A stretch of DNA of 64,000 nt from Glebionis coronaria (lineage: Eukaryota; Streptophyta; Magnoliopsida; Asterales; Asteraceae). Shown piece by piece: positions 23,570-35,427 of this stretch. Each line of letters starts with the position of its first letter. The first letter of the stretch is position 1. The translations under genes and the position numbers were made by a program. Location: the NCBI GenBank assembly GCA_025667525.1, contig CM046878.1, positions 98,223,237 through 98,287,236 of the forward strand, read 5' to 3'. The notes under the pieces were generated by a model. The model saw only the letters and a program-made list of their open reading frames with translations, was not told the origin of the DNA and did no database searches.

Positions 23570-24383
23570 ACTTCTCGTGCAGGTGGTATGCCCGGAAGTT
23601 CTGCTGGAAATACATCTTGGAATTCTGACACTATTGGTTGATCCTGAATTGATGTAGATTCAGCATCCATGTCGTGAACCGTAGCGAGATAACCCTCGCA
23701 GCCATGTGACAGTAGTGCACGCGCTTGCAGGGTAGATATGATTTGTACAGACCGTCTGGGTACGAACCCGTTATGAATGTACTCTGGTGCATTAACATCA
23801 ACGAAGATAACTCGATATGAATGGCAGTCTATGGTAGCATGATGCTTGGATAGCCAATCCATGCCTAAAATCATGTCGAAGTCATTCATGTCCAGCGGAA
23901 GTGCGTCAACAGGACGAACCTTATCGTCAAATTCTAGGGGAAGACTCTTGTATACATGGGTGATTAATACAGAGTCCCTCAAAGGCGTGGAAATAGTAAG
24001 TCTACACTCTAGTGGCATGGGGAGCATCCTAATGTTCTTAGCATAAGCAGTAGAAATGACCGAGTGAGTAGCACCCGTATCGAAAATAACACATGCAGCT
24101 TGACCATACATATATAAGATTCCAGTGATGGTACCTGTAGACTTGTTGGCCTGGTCTCGAGATGTCGTGTAGACACGCCCAGTGGTAGGAGGCGGCTTGG
24201 TATCAACATGTCCCGATGTGCCCTCCATCTCGCCCTTACGGCAATCCTTCATGATATGGCCAGGAAGACCACACTTGAAGCATGCGTCAGTGTTACGACG
24301 ACATGGCCCTGGGTGCCTACGATGGCAAGTAGAGCAAAGAGGATGAGTATATCCTCCAGCAGGTGCTCTGGCTGGCTGAGGAC

Positions 24384-24456
24384 CTGATAAAACACTTTAC
24401 ATAAGACATGATAATAGGGTATAAAGGACAATGCGGATAATCGTAAGATTGAATAC
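24384..24456 (-). other. Intron 3 in gag of element E (73 bp)
   Basis: Minus strand: exon end ATCACTG, donor GTATTC, acceptor TTATCAG, next exon GTCCTCAGCC. Phase 1. Splicing joins the linker straight to the zinc-knuckle exon in frame; retention shifts the frame because 73 is not a multiple of three. Confidence 0.7.
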
Positions 24457-24536
24457 CAGTGATAGCTGGACGGCTAGGCTGTGAACCTCTCTGGTTCTGG
24501 TCCCTACCGTTTCCATGGTTCCTGGTAGATGATTTG

Positions 24537-24597
24537 CTAGAGTGTCAGAATATGAGTTATAACATGAAATCATAAGAAAATGCGTAAGTATTAGGAC
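24537..24597 (-). other. Intron 2 in gag of element E (61 bp)
   Basis: Minus strand: exon end GACATCAG, donor GTCCTA, acceptor CTCTAG, next exon CAAATCATC. Phase 2. The donor is a weak match to the consensus and the length is near the lower limit for plants. An in-frame TAA follows at once if it is retained. Confidence 0.65.
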
Positions 24598-24747
24598 CTG
24601 ATGTCGTTGGAGTGTCCCGCGTTGCTACGGTAATTATCATTACCGCCACGCCTATCCATAGTAGAACGGTCGTTAGTCTGACCGTTTCCCTTGGGCTGAT
24701 GAGGCTGCTGCTGAGTAGCCGGCTCAGACTGGTCTCCAGTTTTCTGC

Positions 24748-24831
24748 CTAGAAGATACAATTTAAAGAAATGAAATATTGACATATATGGAAAGTATATG
24801 GATTGGTCACTGCTTGAATACGAATGTTTAC
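24748..24831 (-). other. Intron 1 in gag of element E (84 bp)
   Basis: Minus strand: exon end ACAAGAG, donor GTAAAC, acceptor TTCTAG, next exon GCAGAAAACTGG. The codon is split AG|G (phase 2). The interval is AT-rich and would break the Gag frame if retained. Confidence 0.75.
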
Positions 24832-25555
24832 CTCTTGTCGGGTCTCTCAGCTTCCCCGAACTCATCTCTGTCCTGCAGCATCTCCAGCTTACGTGTCGAA
24901 TCGGCCACTTGTGCTACAGTGTTGAAAGTAGCACACACTAGATTGTTTGCGACTGATGTGCGAAGAGCCCACCTAAAGTGTGCTTGCTCTCAGGAGTACC
25001 TGCTGTTGCACCAAGGAAACCAGCTAAGCGAAGAAAGCGTTGCATAAACCCATTGCTATTCTCCCTAGCTCTTTGTCGGATCCCATAGTACTCCCTCTTG
25101 AGCTTGTCTTGCTCAGCCTTGGGAAAGAACTGCTCCATCACCCTATCTTTGAACTGAGCCCATGTCAAACCAGCCACCCAATCGTCACCTCCCTCAGACT
25201 GCATCAATGGTAACCACCAATTTAACACATCGCCTTTGAACCGGTAACATGCCAACCTCGCCTTGAACACAGGGTCACAACCCATAGCATTGAAAATCTT
25301 CTCGATGTGAGCCAACCATCTTTCAGCATCACTGGGGCTATCTATTTTCTCAAAAGCTCGAGGACGGAGCTTGTTGAATCTCTCCAACCATACTGCCAAT
25401 GTCACTGGAGGAGGAAGAGGAGGTGCTTGGTTATGCTGCTGATTGTTGGCAGCTTGAACCTCAGCCCTAATGTCATTCCTCAGGTGAGGAAGCAAAGCTT
25501 GCATTGCAGCTTGGATTGCTGCATTGAGTTGTTCCTGTTCGCGTGTGAGAACCAT

Positions 25556-26005
25556 CTGACAGTATAACATAAAACATATGATTAACAGATCAAAACATAA
25601 AATATATATACATGAAAAAAAAATTATACCAATAAATCCAGAGAAAAATTTTATGCAAGAAAATTTGTGTATGAATGCATGATGCAGTTTTATGAAAACT
25701 TTTGTATGCTCAAGAGTGAACGCCTATGGTCAGTTCACCCAAAATAAAAGACATGGCGAGGGACGCCTATGGGTCGGTCCCAAATTTAAAAGTTTCGATA
25801 AAACACATGCGACTAAATAGGGCCAGTCTTATACCAACCATTACTTAGTCATAAACCTGCGACAATGACATATACATGTATGCATAAAATTGATGAATGC
25901 ATGAAAAACGATTGTAAGTTCTAGGAAGACCATAGTGACTACCAACTAAACACAGGTCATATTTTGAGAGCCTACAGGTCGAAGCCTTGGCTCTGATACC
26001 ATAAT
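25556..26005 (-). other. Leader of element E with Met-tRNA primer site
   Basis: The minus strand at 25988-26001 reads TGGTATCAGAGCCA, a perfect initiator-Met primer site, four bases from the right LTR. The remaining ~430 bases hold no gene. Just before the gag Met, TTATACTGTCAG resembles a splice acceptor, so a leader intron is possible. Confidence 0.75.
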
Positions 26006-26173
26006 TGTAACACCCCATTTAGATAATGGAATGTCACGCGTAATTATGGCGTGTCATCAAAGCATACAAGGATAAATGTCTAAACATTACATGACCATAA
26101 AAGGAAAATACCGGAATCAAACATCGGTAGTACAAAAGTAAAGCTCATCACACACAAACATAAGTACTGTAAA
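26006..26173 (-). repeat. Right LTR of element E, first part (its 5' LTR)
   Basis: Matches 5017-5184 with four substitutions in 168 bases. It is cut by element G after GTAAA (26169-26173) and continues at 47793 after the second GTAAA. Confidence 0.92.
26169..26173. repeat. Target duplication GTAAA flanking element G (left copy)
   Basis: GTAAA before the TG of LTR1 and again at 47788-47792 after the CA of LTR3. The intact LTR of E has a single GTAAA at this point (5180-5184). Confidence 0.93.
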
Positions 26174-29100
26174 TGTGACAATCTAACATTTTCAGGTAGT
26201 GAAATATTTTCTCGTATAATATTTTGAAACTTATTTTTGTGTTGGTTGACGAACTCACAATTTACTGATTTAAATTTGGGCTTACGTGCATAATTTGGCG
26301 TCTTTTACGACTAAACCGGAAACCTTAGGATTACGTATTTACGTTTTTGAACTTCGTTTTTGATGAGACAATTTTTATTGGATTCGGTTTGTGACGTTGA
26401 TTCATAATTTATAAAAACGTTTTTCGTAAAACGACCCGAGGGCACGCAAATCGAGAAAACTAGAATCGAGAAATACCCGTAAACTAGTGAGATGGGACAA
26501 AACACATTGTCCCACCCCACTAGCATGGTTTGGACGGCACACTTGACACCACACACTAAGGTGGCATCAAGTTAGCTTACACATTACAAGTGTAAGCCTA
26601 GCTTACATTCTAAGCTTTTAACTTTACCACTTAACACAAAAACCACTAGCAACTCATTATACCATTTACCTTACATGCAAAATCCTCTCAAACTCTCTCA
26701 AAACTACTCCCCTTGCCGTCCAAAATAAACCAACAAACACCCCATTTGATCTCTTCTAGCCATGAAACACATGTTTACTAGCTCTATTAAGAAGTTCTCT
26801 TGAAGCCTTGATCATTTGGTGGCCATATTAACATCTTTGGAGGTGATTTTCTTGTGTCCTAGGGCTGATTTTCCTACCTATGTTCTTGATATTTGATGGT
26901 CTTGGAGATACTTGTTGTGTTCATCAAGTTCTTGTCTTCCTAAAACAAGAAATCCACTTGGTTGGTAAAGAAGATCATCCTCTCCATTTTTCTCTTGTTA
27001 TTTTGTAAAGAACAAATGTATTTTCTTTAATTTTGTATATGTATATGATGTATATATGATGATAAAAATGTTGTGTGGGGATCAAGTGTTGATAGATATG
27101 CTTAAAAATGTTAATAACTATAAGAAATGAGGCTAAAATCTTGATTATTTAGTTGGCTGTATAAAAACAGTAGATAACTAAAACAAGAACTGATAAAATT
27201 GCTTGGTATGATCCATTTACAGTAAGTACAAGATGTTATACACATGTGAGAGTTGGTCATGCAATGGAATCAAAATAATGAGTGAGATATGATCAAAACA
27301 AGTTAGGTGGTCTAATCTGAATAAGCAGTTTTGTAGGGACTGTTAAGGCATGATAAACTTAAAATGGGCAGTAGCTATAACTAAGTTAAATGTAGCACAT
27401 AATACGAAGAACATGTCACCTAAAAATGAGCTTCTAATTCATTATAAAACTCTAGATATAGTAAAAATGGTGAACATGAAGATAAAAATCAGATTTTTGG
27501 AATTAATGTTTATTATTATTATATAAGCACTCACATTTTAATGTATAAAATGTAAAAATAAAAACCCACTAACTTATAAAACTTATTTATATAAATATAT
27601 AAAAGGTTAACTAAATGGATAAATTATATAAATGGTAATGAAATAATATTTATAAGTAATAAAAACTATAAACTTGATTTTTACGACTTTTTCGGCTATC
27701 GCCGTAAAATTAACGTTTTTCGCCAAATAAAACTTAGACGACCAAACCCGTCTAATGTAAAGTTCATAAAAGTCATATACTGATGTGTAGGTAACTAATA
27801 CAAGTAAAAACCGATAAAACCCGAACTATAAGAAATACGGACATTAACGAGCTAACTAAGCATAATGGACTAACAATTGGACTAAATAAGATAAATACTT
27901 GTAAAAAGAACTTATTGGGCTTAACCCATTTGGGCCCAACATAGAAAGTATACATACTGATAATATAGGTATAAAATGGATTAAAACAAGTTAAAGAACT
28001 TATAAAAGGCTTAATGGACTTAAAATAGGTAAATAGGTAAAACTAGCAAACTAGTAAAACGTTACCAAAATGTAAACGCTAAAATGAGTAAACAAGGATG
28101 TATAAACCCACTTGATCATCATCATATGTACAAAATCATCATATGTATATTGTTATTTTGATAAAAGTCATTGGACCGACTCTAAGACCGATTATTATTT
28201 ATATAGGTTTCCGTGACCGAAGCACGCCCTTAGCCGATAATCCGCCTTTCATTAACAACGTGAGTTCATAGCCTCACACTCTTTTAAATGTTTTATAAAA
28301 TGATTTGTAAACCCGCGAGGGAGATAACATGCTAGATTTTGATAAAAATAGAACACAAGTAGTCCCGATTGTATGCTTAATGATATGGACCCGAATGATG
28401 CTATGACCCTATAAACGAGACTAAAAGGATTATTAGTAGTTAGGTTATGTCACTTAAAGTCCCATTAGCATAAATTGTGAACTACCTGGATTTGGTAGAC
28501 GCTTATGCATTTGATAGTACTATTTGGGGATGATCACCCCAGTTCGCGCCTTGACGGTTGATCCCCGTCGTACCACATTGATTGGTAAGCGAATTTATGT
28601 ATGAGAAGATTTCATAACGTGATTTTTGTGACGACACGCTAACTTAGATGGGCAAATTGTTTGTCGGGTTCGCGGCCCGCTGTTTTCATAGTAAGGTAAC
28701 AATGTCATGCGGCTAATAATAATCCTATACAACCTATAAAATCTAAATATTAGATATGATACGACGCTAATAACGATGAATATATTACCTATCATGGTAA
28801 TATAGAGACTACGGTCTCATGGACGGTTTAAGATGTATGCTTGATTTATATATTGCCTGACTAGCAATATGAGGACTTACTTCCGATATTATGCTTGTGT
28901 TCTGATTTTAAATGATTGTTTTATATAACGGTTTTCATTAAACTCTATGAATTCACTCGGCATTCGCTGATATGATTTTTGCATGTTTTTATCTCAGGTG
29001 CTTGAAGGTAATCCGGATGGAGATCGACTCTGATGGCCCACATAATATTAAAAATGTTCATTCGATCTATGTTTTGTAAACTTAATGACCTGTATAATTT

Positions 29101-29260
29101 GGGACTTGTTGTACGCTTTTGAAACTTTTTATCGAATGAATGTTTGTTAAACCTTGTACAACCATTTTTATGGGTTGTCTATGATTGGAGTTATTGTGCT
29201 ATCCCGTAACACTCTGAATGACCTTTCCGCTGTACCGATACGAAAAATGAGAGTGCTACA
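26174..29260 (+). repeat. LTR1 of element G
   Basis: TGTGACAATC to AGTGCTACA. In the first 125 bases it differs from LTR2 at two sites and from LTR3 at two sites. Minus-strand ORFs of 60-81 codons recur in the LTR copies only because the LTRs are duplicates. Confidence 0.92.
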
Positions 29261-29263
29261 GTT

Positions 29264-29275
29264 TGGTACCAGAGC
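29264..29275 (+). promoter_or_regulatory. Primer-binding site, G copy 1
   Basis: TGGTACCAGAGC three bases after LTR1. It differs by one base from the initiator-Met primer site TGGTATCAGAGC. The same sequence is in copy 2 at 38517-38528. Confidence 0.8.
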
Positions 29276-29538
29276 TCTCGTTATAGAGAACAAAAGATTT
29301 TAAAAACCAAGGTTTTGAACAAAAATTTTCAAAATCTTTTGACAATGAACATTTAAGAAAATATTTGAAAAATCTTTTGACTATAACGGTGCCAGAGATC
29401 TCCGACGTTACCAACAAGGCCTATTGAGAAGATATATATTTTGATATATATAATATAATTTATATATATGTATATATCGTGATTTCAGTATGTAATTGAT
29501 TAACTAGTATGTTATCCTAATACGAGATATATATATAA

Positions 29539-30538
29539 ATGCAGATTGTCATGGCTGACCCTAATATTCCTGTTGAAAACCATGCTATTCCCGAACCTAA
29601 TGTAGATGATGATCCTTATTTATACTTAGTAGATTATGATATGGATGATGAGGAGGAACCATTTGAGGATCCCGAGCCCGAGTTAGGACTAGGAGATCAG
29701 ATTACCCCTCACGATGACTTGGTAGAGAATGAGATTGAGAATGTTGATATAGAGAATGATGATGAGATTGGGTTAGATAATTTAGATGATGAGATTGACG
29801 ACGAGGATGTCGAGGAGGATGCAGGTATAGATGTTGAGGTCGATGATGATGTGGAAGCCGAGCTTATTTATCCTTATGATGTTCCAGAAGGCGAGCCTTT
29901 GCCCCCACCAGTTTATTTGTCTGATTCTGAGGTTGAGTTACATAGGGATGAAATGTCTGAATCATCTGAATCTGATTCTGAATCAGAGGAGGATGAGGAT
30001 GATGATGCACCTGATGGTACGGATGGTATTGCTACTCGTAGACGTGTGATAGGAGAGTCGTCTAGTACTCGAGAGGCTACTCATATTGATGGTCTTGCAC
30101 CATGGGCCTTGAGACGTGATCTAGATGCTTCCCGTGTTAAGAGTAGTATGACGGAGATTGGATTAGGTGTTGTTCAGACTCAGGTTGCTTATTTGGAGTC
30201 GAAGACTAAGGTTGGCGAGAAAGAGCGCGAATTGCTTAGTTTGGATTTGACTGATGTAGAGCGTGGTTTTTAGGAGGTTATCGGTGTTAGAAAGTGGTGA
30301 ATTTGCTGAAATGAAGAGAAAGGTGAATTCTATGGAGATTCAGTTGAGTGTAGCTCGTGCGATACGTGAGAAAGCTGAAAAGGAGTTGAATATATCCGTG
30401 GGTTGGAACAGTAGATTTTATGCCGACATGGTTGAAAGAGGAGTAATCCGTAAGCGCCCGGCTGAAGATGTGTCTAGTGATTGTCCGACGAAGATTCAGA
30501 AGACGATGGATGATGGACCATCTGGCGGTTCTCAGTAG
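29539..30538 (+). pseudogene. Acidic coiled-coil ORF upstream of gag, G copy 1
   Basis: Begins at ATG 29539 (an in-frame ATG at 29551 is the alternative). The N-terminal half is dominated by Asp and Glu runs; the C-terminal part is a Leu/Glu/Lys-rich probable coiled coil with RKRPAED near the end. An 11-base deletion around 30270 relative to copy 2 shifts the frame, so the ORF stops at 30273 and its tail reads separately at 30263-30538. It matches no standard retrotransposon domain. It resembles, from memory, acidic ORFs upstream of gag in Asteraceae Gypsy elements. Confidence 0.75.
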
Positions 30539-30827
30539 ACCAGTCTGTATTTAGTAGTGACCTTTGTATCTTTTGTGCTTTTGTAGCTTTGACTGAACCG
30601 ACTTGTTAGTAATAGACTTGGCACGAATTTTGAGTGTATATAGTGCTAGAACTTTGATATGGGATGTAACTAAGACAATACTTTTGTTTCAAATCGAATG
30701 AAATATGTATCTTGTCTTGAATTCCATATTGTGCCTTATTTGTATCTTGATTATGAATTCGATCCATATTATATGAATCCTTGTTGGATGAATGCTTAAT
30801 ACTTTGAAATTGTTAAATTATTGAACT

Positions 30828-32414
30828 ATGCCGCCCAAGAAGGCTGTGACTGAGGATGATGTACGTAGGATTATTACGGAGCAAGTTACCGCAACTATGA
30901 CTGAATTTATGGCAAATGCTAGAAATGAAGCTGGCGGTAGTGGAGCTGGCGGTAGTGGAGCTGGCAGTAGTGGAGCTGGCGGTAGTGGAGCTGGCGGTAG
31001 TGGAGCTGACGGTAGTGGAGCTGGCGGTAGTGGAGCTGGCGGTAGTGGAATTGGCGGTACTAATGGGAATGTGAATGCTAATAATGTGAATGCTAATGCT
31101 GGAGGAAATGTAGGAGGACTTGGAACTAATGCACCTGAAGTTGGTGGTTGTACTTATGTGACGTTCATGAAGTGTGAACCTCTACCTTTTAATGGAACTG
31201 AAGGTGCTATAGGACTAAGCCAGTGGATTGAGAAGATTGAATCCGTGTTTCAGATTAGTAAGTGTAAGGAGGAAGATAAGGTGACTTTTGCTATGGCTAC
31301 TCTTAAAGGTCGTGCGTTGACTTGGTGGAACGGGAGAATTGCTTTCATGGGTCTTGATGCTGCTAATGCTACTCCTTGGGCTGAAATTAAGAAGTGGATG
31401 ACTTTAGAGTTTTGTCATCGTAGTGTGATTATTAGGTTAGAGCAAGAGTTGATTCATCTGAGAATGAAAGGTGTGGACATTGATAGTTACACGAACCGAT
31501 TCCATGAGTTGGCCTTGCTATTTCCTCGATTGGTTGAACCCGAAGAGATCTGAATTGAGCAATATGTTAAAGGGTTGACCAGGAATATCCGGGGGGACGT
31601 GACATCATCGAAACCACTGACCATTGATGATGTTGTTCGAATGGCTTACCAACTCATTGGACAGATAATTCAGGATAGGGAAGATGAAGCTCGTGTGGGT
31701 GAGAAAAGAAAGGGAGACGGTGAGCGTGTAGATAGAGGTGATAATAGGAAGAATTTCAATCGCCGTCAGAACAAGAGAAAGGGGAATGCAAATGCTCTTA
31801 CCTACAACACACCGCGCAACGATGATAGATGTCCTAAGTGTGGCAACAAGAGGCATGCTGGCGACTGCTGGAAGTGCCGAAATTGCGGAAAGCTTGGACA
31901 CAAGGTTGATAGGTGTAAGAAGGGAACCATTTGCTTCAACTGTAATGAAGAAGGTCATAGGAAATCGGAATGCCCCAAGTTGAAAGCGATTGTACCTGGA
32001 AGAAACCCCCAGGGTGGTATCTACCAACTTGGAACAATTGAGGTGAAGAAAGAGGATCCGAATGTCGTTACCTGTACGTTTTTACTCAACAATCATTATG
32101 CTGTTGCTTTATTTGATTCGGGTGCTGGTAGGAGCTTTTTATCCACTAAATTTAGTGCCCTTATTGATATTGAACCTGTTGAGATAAGTACCAGTTACGA
32201 GGTGGAATTGGTTGATGGTAAATTAGTGAAAACTAATAAGCTATTAGAAGGATGCTCTCTAGATCTCTTAAACCATTCCTTTCTGATTGATTTGATGTTG
32301 ATAAAATTAGGTAGTTTTGATATTATTATTGGTATGGATTGGTTGTCGTTGAATAATGCTACTATTTTATGTGGAGAGAAGAGGTTAAGATTCCTCTTAG
32401 GAATAGGACGTTAG
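30828..32414 (+). pseudogene. Gag-protease of G copy 1
   Basis: Starts at [11 protein letters not shown]. Residues ~35-75 are a Gly-Ser-Gly-Ala repeat. The capsid part has [17 protein letters not shown] and [10 protein letters not shown]. Codon 31551-31553 is TGA where copy 2 has CGA, a C-to-T change at a CpG that truncates Gag. The same frame continues from 31575 with three Cys/His knuckles ([41 protein letters not shown]) and the protease ([17 protein letters not shown]), ending at 32414. Pol follows in the -1 frame. Confidence 0.88.
30930..31062. repeat. 15-bp coding minisatellite in gag of G copy 1
   Basis: Tandem GGTAGTGGAGCTGGC units encoding a Gly-Ser-Gly-Ala-Gly linker. The same array is in copy 2 at about 40195-40325 with the same number of units. 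Confidence 0.85.
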
Positions 32415-35386
32415 TAATTGATGGTAGTCGAGGTGAATCCCGTTTAAAGATCATTTCATGTATTAAAGTCCAAAAGTACATCAGGAACGGTTGTGAGTTA
32501 TTCTTAGCTCAAGTGACCGGGAATGAGTCTAGGGAGAAACGATTGGCAGATGTACCTATTATTTGTGAATTTCCTGAGGTATTTCCTAAAGATTTACCCG
32601 GAATTCCATCGATAAGGCAAGTAGAGTTTCGAATTGATTTAATTCCTGGTGCTGCACCGGTGGCACGTGCGCCTTACCGATTAGCCCCTTCTGAATTAAA
32701 GGAGTTATCTGAGCAACTTAAGGAGTTGTCTGATAAAGGTTTTATTCGACCGAGCTCGTCGCCTTGGGGAGCTCCAGTCTTGTTCGTTAAAAAGAAGGAT
32801 GGATCTTTTCGTATGTGCATTGATTATAGGGAACTGAATAAGTTGACAATTAAAAATCGATATCCTTTACCTAGGATTGATGATTTGTTTGATCAACTGC
32901 AAGGATCTAGTGTGTATTCTAAGATAGATTTGCGGTCAGGATATCACCAACTTCGCGTCTGTGAAGAAGATATTCCTATAACTGCATTTAGAACTCGTTA
33001 TGGACACTATGAATTTCAAGTAATGCCATTTGGGTTAACTAACGCACCTACGGTTTTCATGGATTTAATGAATCGAGTATGCAAGCCCTACTTGGATAAA
33101 TTTGTGATTGTGTTTATTGACGATATTCTAATCTATTCTAAGAATGAAGATGAACATTTAAGGATTGTTTTGAATTTGTTGAAGGATGAAAAGTTGTATG
33201 CTAAGTTTTCGAAATGTGATTTCTGGTTAGATTCTGTGCAATTTCTTGGTCATGTGATTAACAAAGATGGAATTCATGTTGATCCTGCAAAGGTTGAAGC
33301 CATTAAGACTTGGTCTGCACCGACAACGCCTACGGAAGTGCGACAGTTCTTAGGATTGGCTGGCTATTATAGGCGATTCATTAAAGAATTTTCTTTGATA
33401 GCTAAACCCTTGACTAAGCTTACTCAGAAGAATAAACCTTTCGTTTGGGGAAGTGATGAAGATGGAGCATTTCAGATATTGAAGCAAAAATTATGTAGTG
33501 CGCCAATCTTATCATTACCTGACGGGAGTGAAGATTTTGTAGTGTATTGTGATGCATCTCTCAGAGGTTATGGAGCTGTTTTGATGCAGCGAGAGAAAGT
33601 GATAGCTTATGATTCTAGGCAATTAAGGAAGAATGAGGAGAATTATACTACTCATGATCTTGAGTTAGGAGTTGTAGTCTTTGCTCTTAGGTTATGGAGA
33701 CATTATCTGTATGGCACCAAGTGTACGGTATTCACCGATCACAAAAGCCTACAGTATATTCTCGACCAGAAGGAATTGAACATGAAGCAACGAAGATGGA
33801 TAGAGTTCTTAAGTGACTATGATTTTGATATAAAATATCACCCAGGAAAAGCCAATGTTGTTGCCGATGCGTTAAGTAGGAAAGATAGAGAGCCTATCAG
33901 GGTGCATGCTCTAGTCTTGACTGTGCACAATAATTTTCATGAGCAAATTAGAAATGCGCAAATAGAAGCTTGTAAGAAGGAGAATTTTGTTAATGAAGGG
34001 TTCCGAGGAGAAGGAGATCCTTTAGAGGTTAGAGCTGATGGAGTGAAATGTTTAAGAGGTCGTATGTGGATACCTAAGTTTGGAGGCTTAAGAGACTTGA
34101 TTATGTTAGAATCCCATAAATCTAAGTATTCTATTCATCCGAGATCTGATAAGACGTACCATGATTTGAAGAAGTTGTACTGGTGGCCGAATATGAAAGC
34201 TGACATAGCTATGCATGTTCTTCAATGCTTGACTTGTGCTAGAGTTAAAGCTGAACACCAAAAGCCATCAGGACTACTTAAACAACCAAAGATTCCTGAA
34301 TGGAAGTGGGAGCGAATTACGATGGACTTTATCACCAAGCTTCCTAGAACATCATCTGGAAACAACTCGATTTGGGTTATTGTCGACAGACTGACCAAAT
34401 CAGCACACTTCATTCCGGTTAAAGAGCAGTTCTCACTAGAGAAGCTGACTCGTATATACCTTGATAATGTTGTATGCAAGCATGGAGTGCGTGTATCGAT
34501 CATTTCAGATCGAGATCCTAGATTCGCATCGAATTTTTGGAAATCTCTCCAAAGATCTTTGGGAACGAATCTCGACATGAGCACTGCTTATCACCCCCAG
34601 ACTGATGGGCAGAGTGAAAGGACGATACAAACACTGGAAGATATGTTGAGAGCTTGTGTGTTAGACTTTGGTAAGAATTGGGATAAACATTTGTCGTTAG
34701 CAGAGTTTTCGTATAACAATAGTTACCATTCTAGTATTAAGGCTGCACCGTTTGAAGCTTTGTATGGTAGGAAGTGTAGATCTCCTGTATGTTGGAGTGA
34801 AGTTGGGGATACCCAGCTCACGGGACCGGAATTGATCCGGGAGACTACGGAGATGATAGTTCAGATTAAGAATAGGTTGTTGACTGCTCGAAGTAGACAG
34901 AAAAGTTACGCGGATGTGCGGAGGAAACCAATGGAGTTTGAAGTGGGTGACCGAGTAATGTTGAAAGTATCGCCATGGAAAGGCGTTATAAGATTTGGAA
35001 AGCGAGGAAAATTGAATCCCCGTTATATTGGACCCATTAAGATTTTATCTAGAGTAGGTCCGGTGGCTTACAAACTAGAGTTACCCCCAGAACTTCATGG
35101 TGTTCACGACACATTCCATGTATCTAATCTGAAGAAATGTCTAGCAGTGAGTGATGAGAAAATTCCGTTAGGTAAGGTTCGAATAGATGGGAAGTTGCAT
35201 TTTATCGAAGAGCCCGTAGAAGTTATGGACCATGAGGTAAAGCAACTGAAACAAAGTCGGATACCTATTGTCAAGATCCGATGGAATTCAAATCATGGAC
35301 CGGAGTATACTTGGGAACGAGAGGATGAAATGTGGAAGAAATATCTGCACCTCTTTGATTTCAATAAGAAACGGACATTCAAATGA
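32369..35386 (+). CDS. Pol of G copy 1: RT, RNase H, integrase, chromodomain-like tail
   Basis: An open frame of 1005 codons overlapping the end of gag-protease in the -1 frame; the first Met is probably not a real start, since Pol would be made by frame change or processing. [45 protein letters not shown] and the catalytic FIDD. A nine-base in-frame deletion (versus copy 2) removes three residues just after [15 protein letters not shown]. RNase [42 protein letters not shown]. Integrase: H/H/C/C ([19 protein letters not shown]), [17 protein letters not shown] and the Glu helix [15 protein letters not shown]. The tail with PIVKIRWN and YTWERED is chromodomain-like. This is the best-preserved pol in the window. 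Confidence 0.9.
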   Translation: MWREEVKIPLRNRTLVIDGSRGESRLKIISCIKVQKYIRNGCELFLAQVTGNESREKRLADVPIICEFPEVFPKDLPGIPSIRQVEFRIDLIPGAAPVARAPYRLAPSELKELSEQLKELSDKGFIRPSSSPWGAPVLFVKKKDGSFRMCIDYRELNKLTIKNRYPLPRIDDLFDQLQGSSVYSKIDLRSGYHQLRVCEEDIPITAFRTRYGHYEFQVMPFGLTNAPTVFMDLMNRVCKPYLDKFVIVFIDDILIYSKNEDEHLRIVLNLLKDEKLYAKFSKCDFWLDSVQFLGHVINKDGIHVDPAKVEAIKTWSAPTTPTEVRQFLGLAGYYRRFIKEFSLIAKPLTKLTQKNKPFVWGSDEDGAFQILKQKLCSAPILSLPDGSEDFVVYCDASLRGYGAVLMQREKVIAYDSRQLRKNEENYTTHDLELGVVVFALRLWRHYLYGTKCTVFTDHKSLQYILDQKELNMKQRRWIEFLSDYDFDIKYHPGKANVVADALSRKDREPIRVHALVLTVHNNFHEQIRNAQIEACKKENFVNEGFRGEGDPLEVRADGVKCLRGRMWIPKFGGLRDLIMLESHKSKYSIHPRSDKTYHDLKKLYWWPNMKADIAMHVLQCLTCARVKAEHQKPSGLLKQPKIPEWKWERITMDFITKLPRTSSGNNSIWVIVDRLTKSAHFIPVKEQFSLEKLTRIYLDNVVCKHGVRVSIISDRDPRFASNFWKSLQRSLGTNLDMSTAYHPQTDGQSERTIQTLEDMLRACVLDFGKNWDKHLSLAEFSYNNSYHSSIKAAPFEALYGRKCRSPVCWSEVGDTQLTGPELIRETTEMIVQIKNRLLTARSRQKSYADVRRKPMEFEVGDRVMLKVSPWKGVIRFGKRGKLNPRYIGPIKILSRVGPVAYKLELPPELHGVHDTFHVSNLKKCLAVSDEKIPLGKVRIDGKLHFIEEPVEVMDHEVKQLKQSRIPIVKIRWNSNHGPEYTWEREDEMWKKYLHLFDFNKKRTFK

Positions 35387-35408
35387 AATGGATCACGAGG
35401 ACGTTGAT

Positions 35409-35427
35409 CCCTTTTAGGAGGAAAAGC
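35409..35427 (+). promoter_or_regulatory. Polypurine tract, G copy 1
   Basis: TTTTAGGAGGAAAAGC directly before LTR2. The identical tract precedes LTR3 (44685-44700). Confidence 0.78.

Larger units (their letters stand above)
23575..25555 (-). pseudogene. Gag and protease of element E, interrupted by three introns
   Basis: Read from 25555 (Met of MVLTREQ; an upstream Met at 25570 lies before a possible splice acceptor). Exon 1 (25555-24832) is the capsid region (WLAHIEKIFNAMGC, CYRFKGDVLNWW, WAQFKDRVMEQFFP) with a one-base deletion near 24981. Exon 2 is 24747-24598, exon 3 is 24536-24457, and exon 4 runs from 24383. Exon 4 has two zinc motifs, CSTCHRRHPGPC and CFKCGLPGHIMKDC, then protease with FDTGATHS and ILGMDWLS, and EFQDVFPAELPGIPP leading to RT. 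The ACTTC repeat and Copia A cut it at 23574; pol resumes at 10794. Removal of the introns keeps one frame from the capsid tail to the protease. Confidence 0.82.

Noticed and set aside
23575..23641. Extension of the Copia A accessory ORF to a stop at 23641
   Set aside because: Beyond 23569 the plus-strand codons are the antisense of E pol, so this C-terminus is accidental.
26311..26556. 81-codon minus-strand ORF, repeated at 35565-35810
   Set aside because: Lies inside LTR1 and LTR2; the frame is not listed as open in LTR3. Not a gene.
27773..28795. Minus-strand ORFs of 60 and 66 codons recurring at 37026/37848 and 46300/47122
   Set aside because: They recur only because the three LTRs of element G are copies. 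No domain, and substitutions do not favour synonymous sites by eye.
30263..30538. Independent 91-codon gene before gag of G copy 1
   Set aside because: It is the C-terminal part of the acidic ORF, detached by an 11-base deletion; copy 2 shows the full reading.
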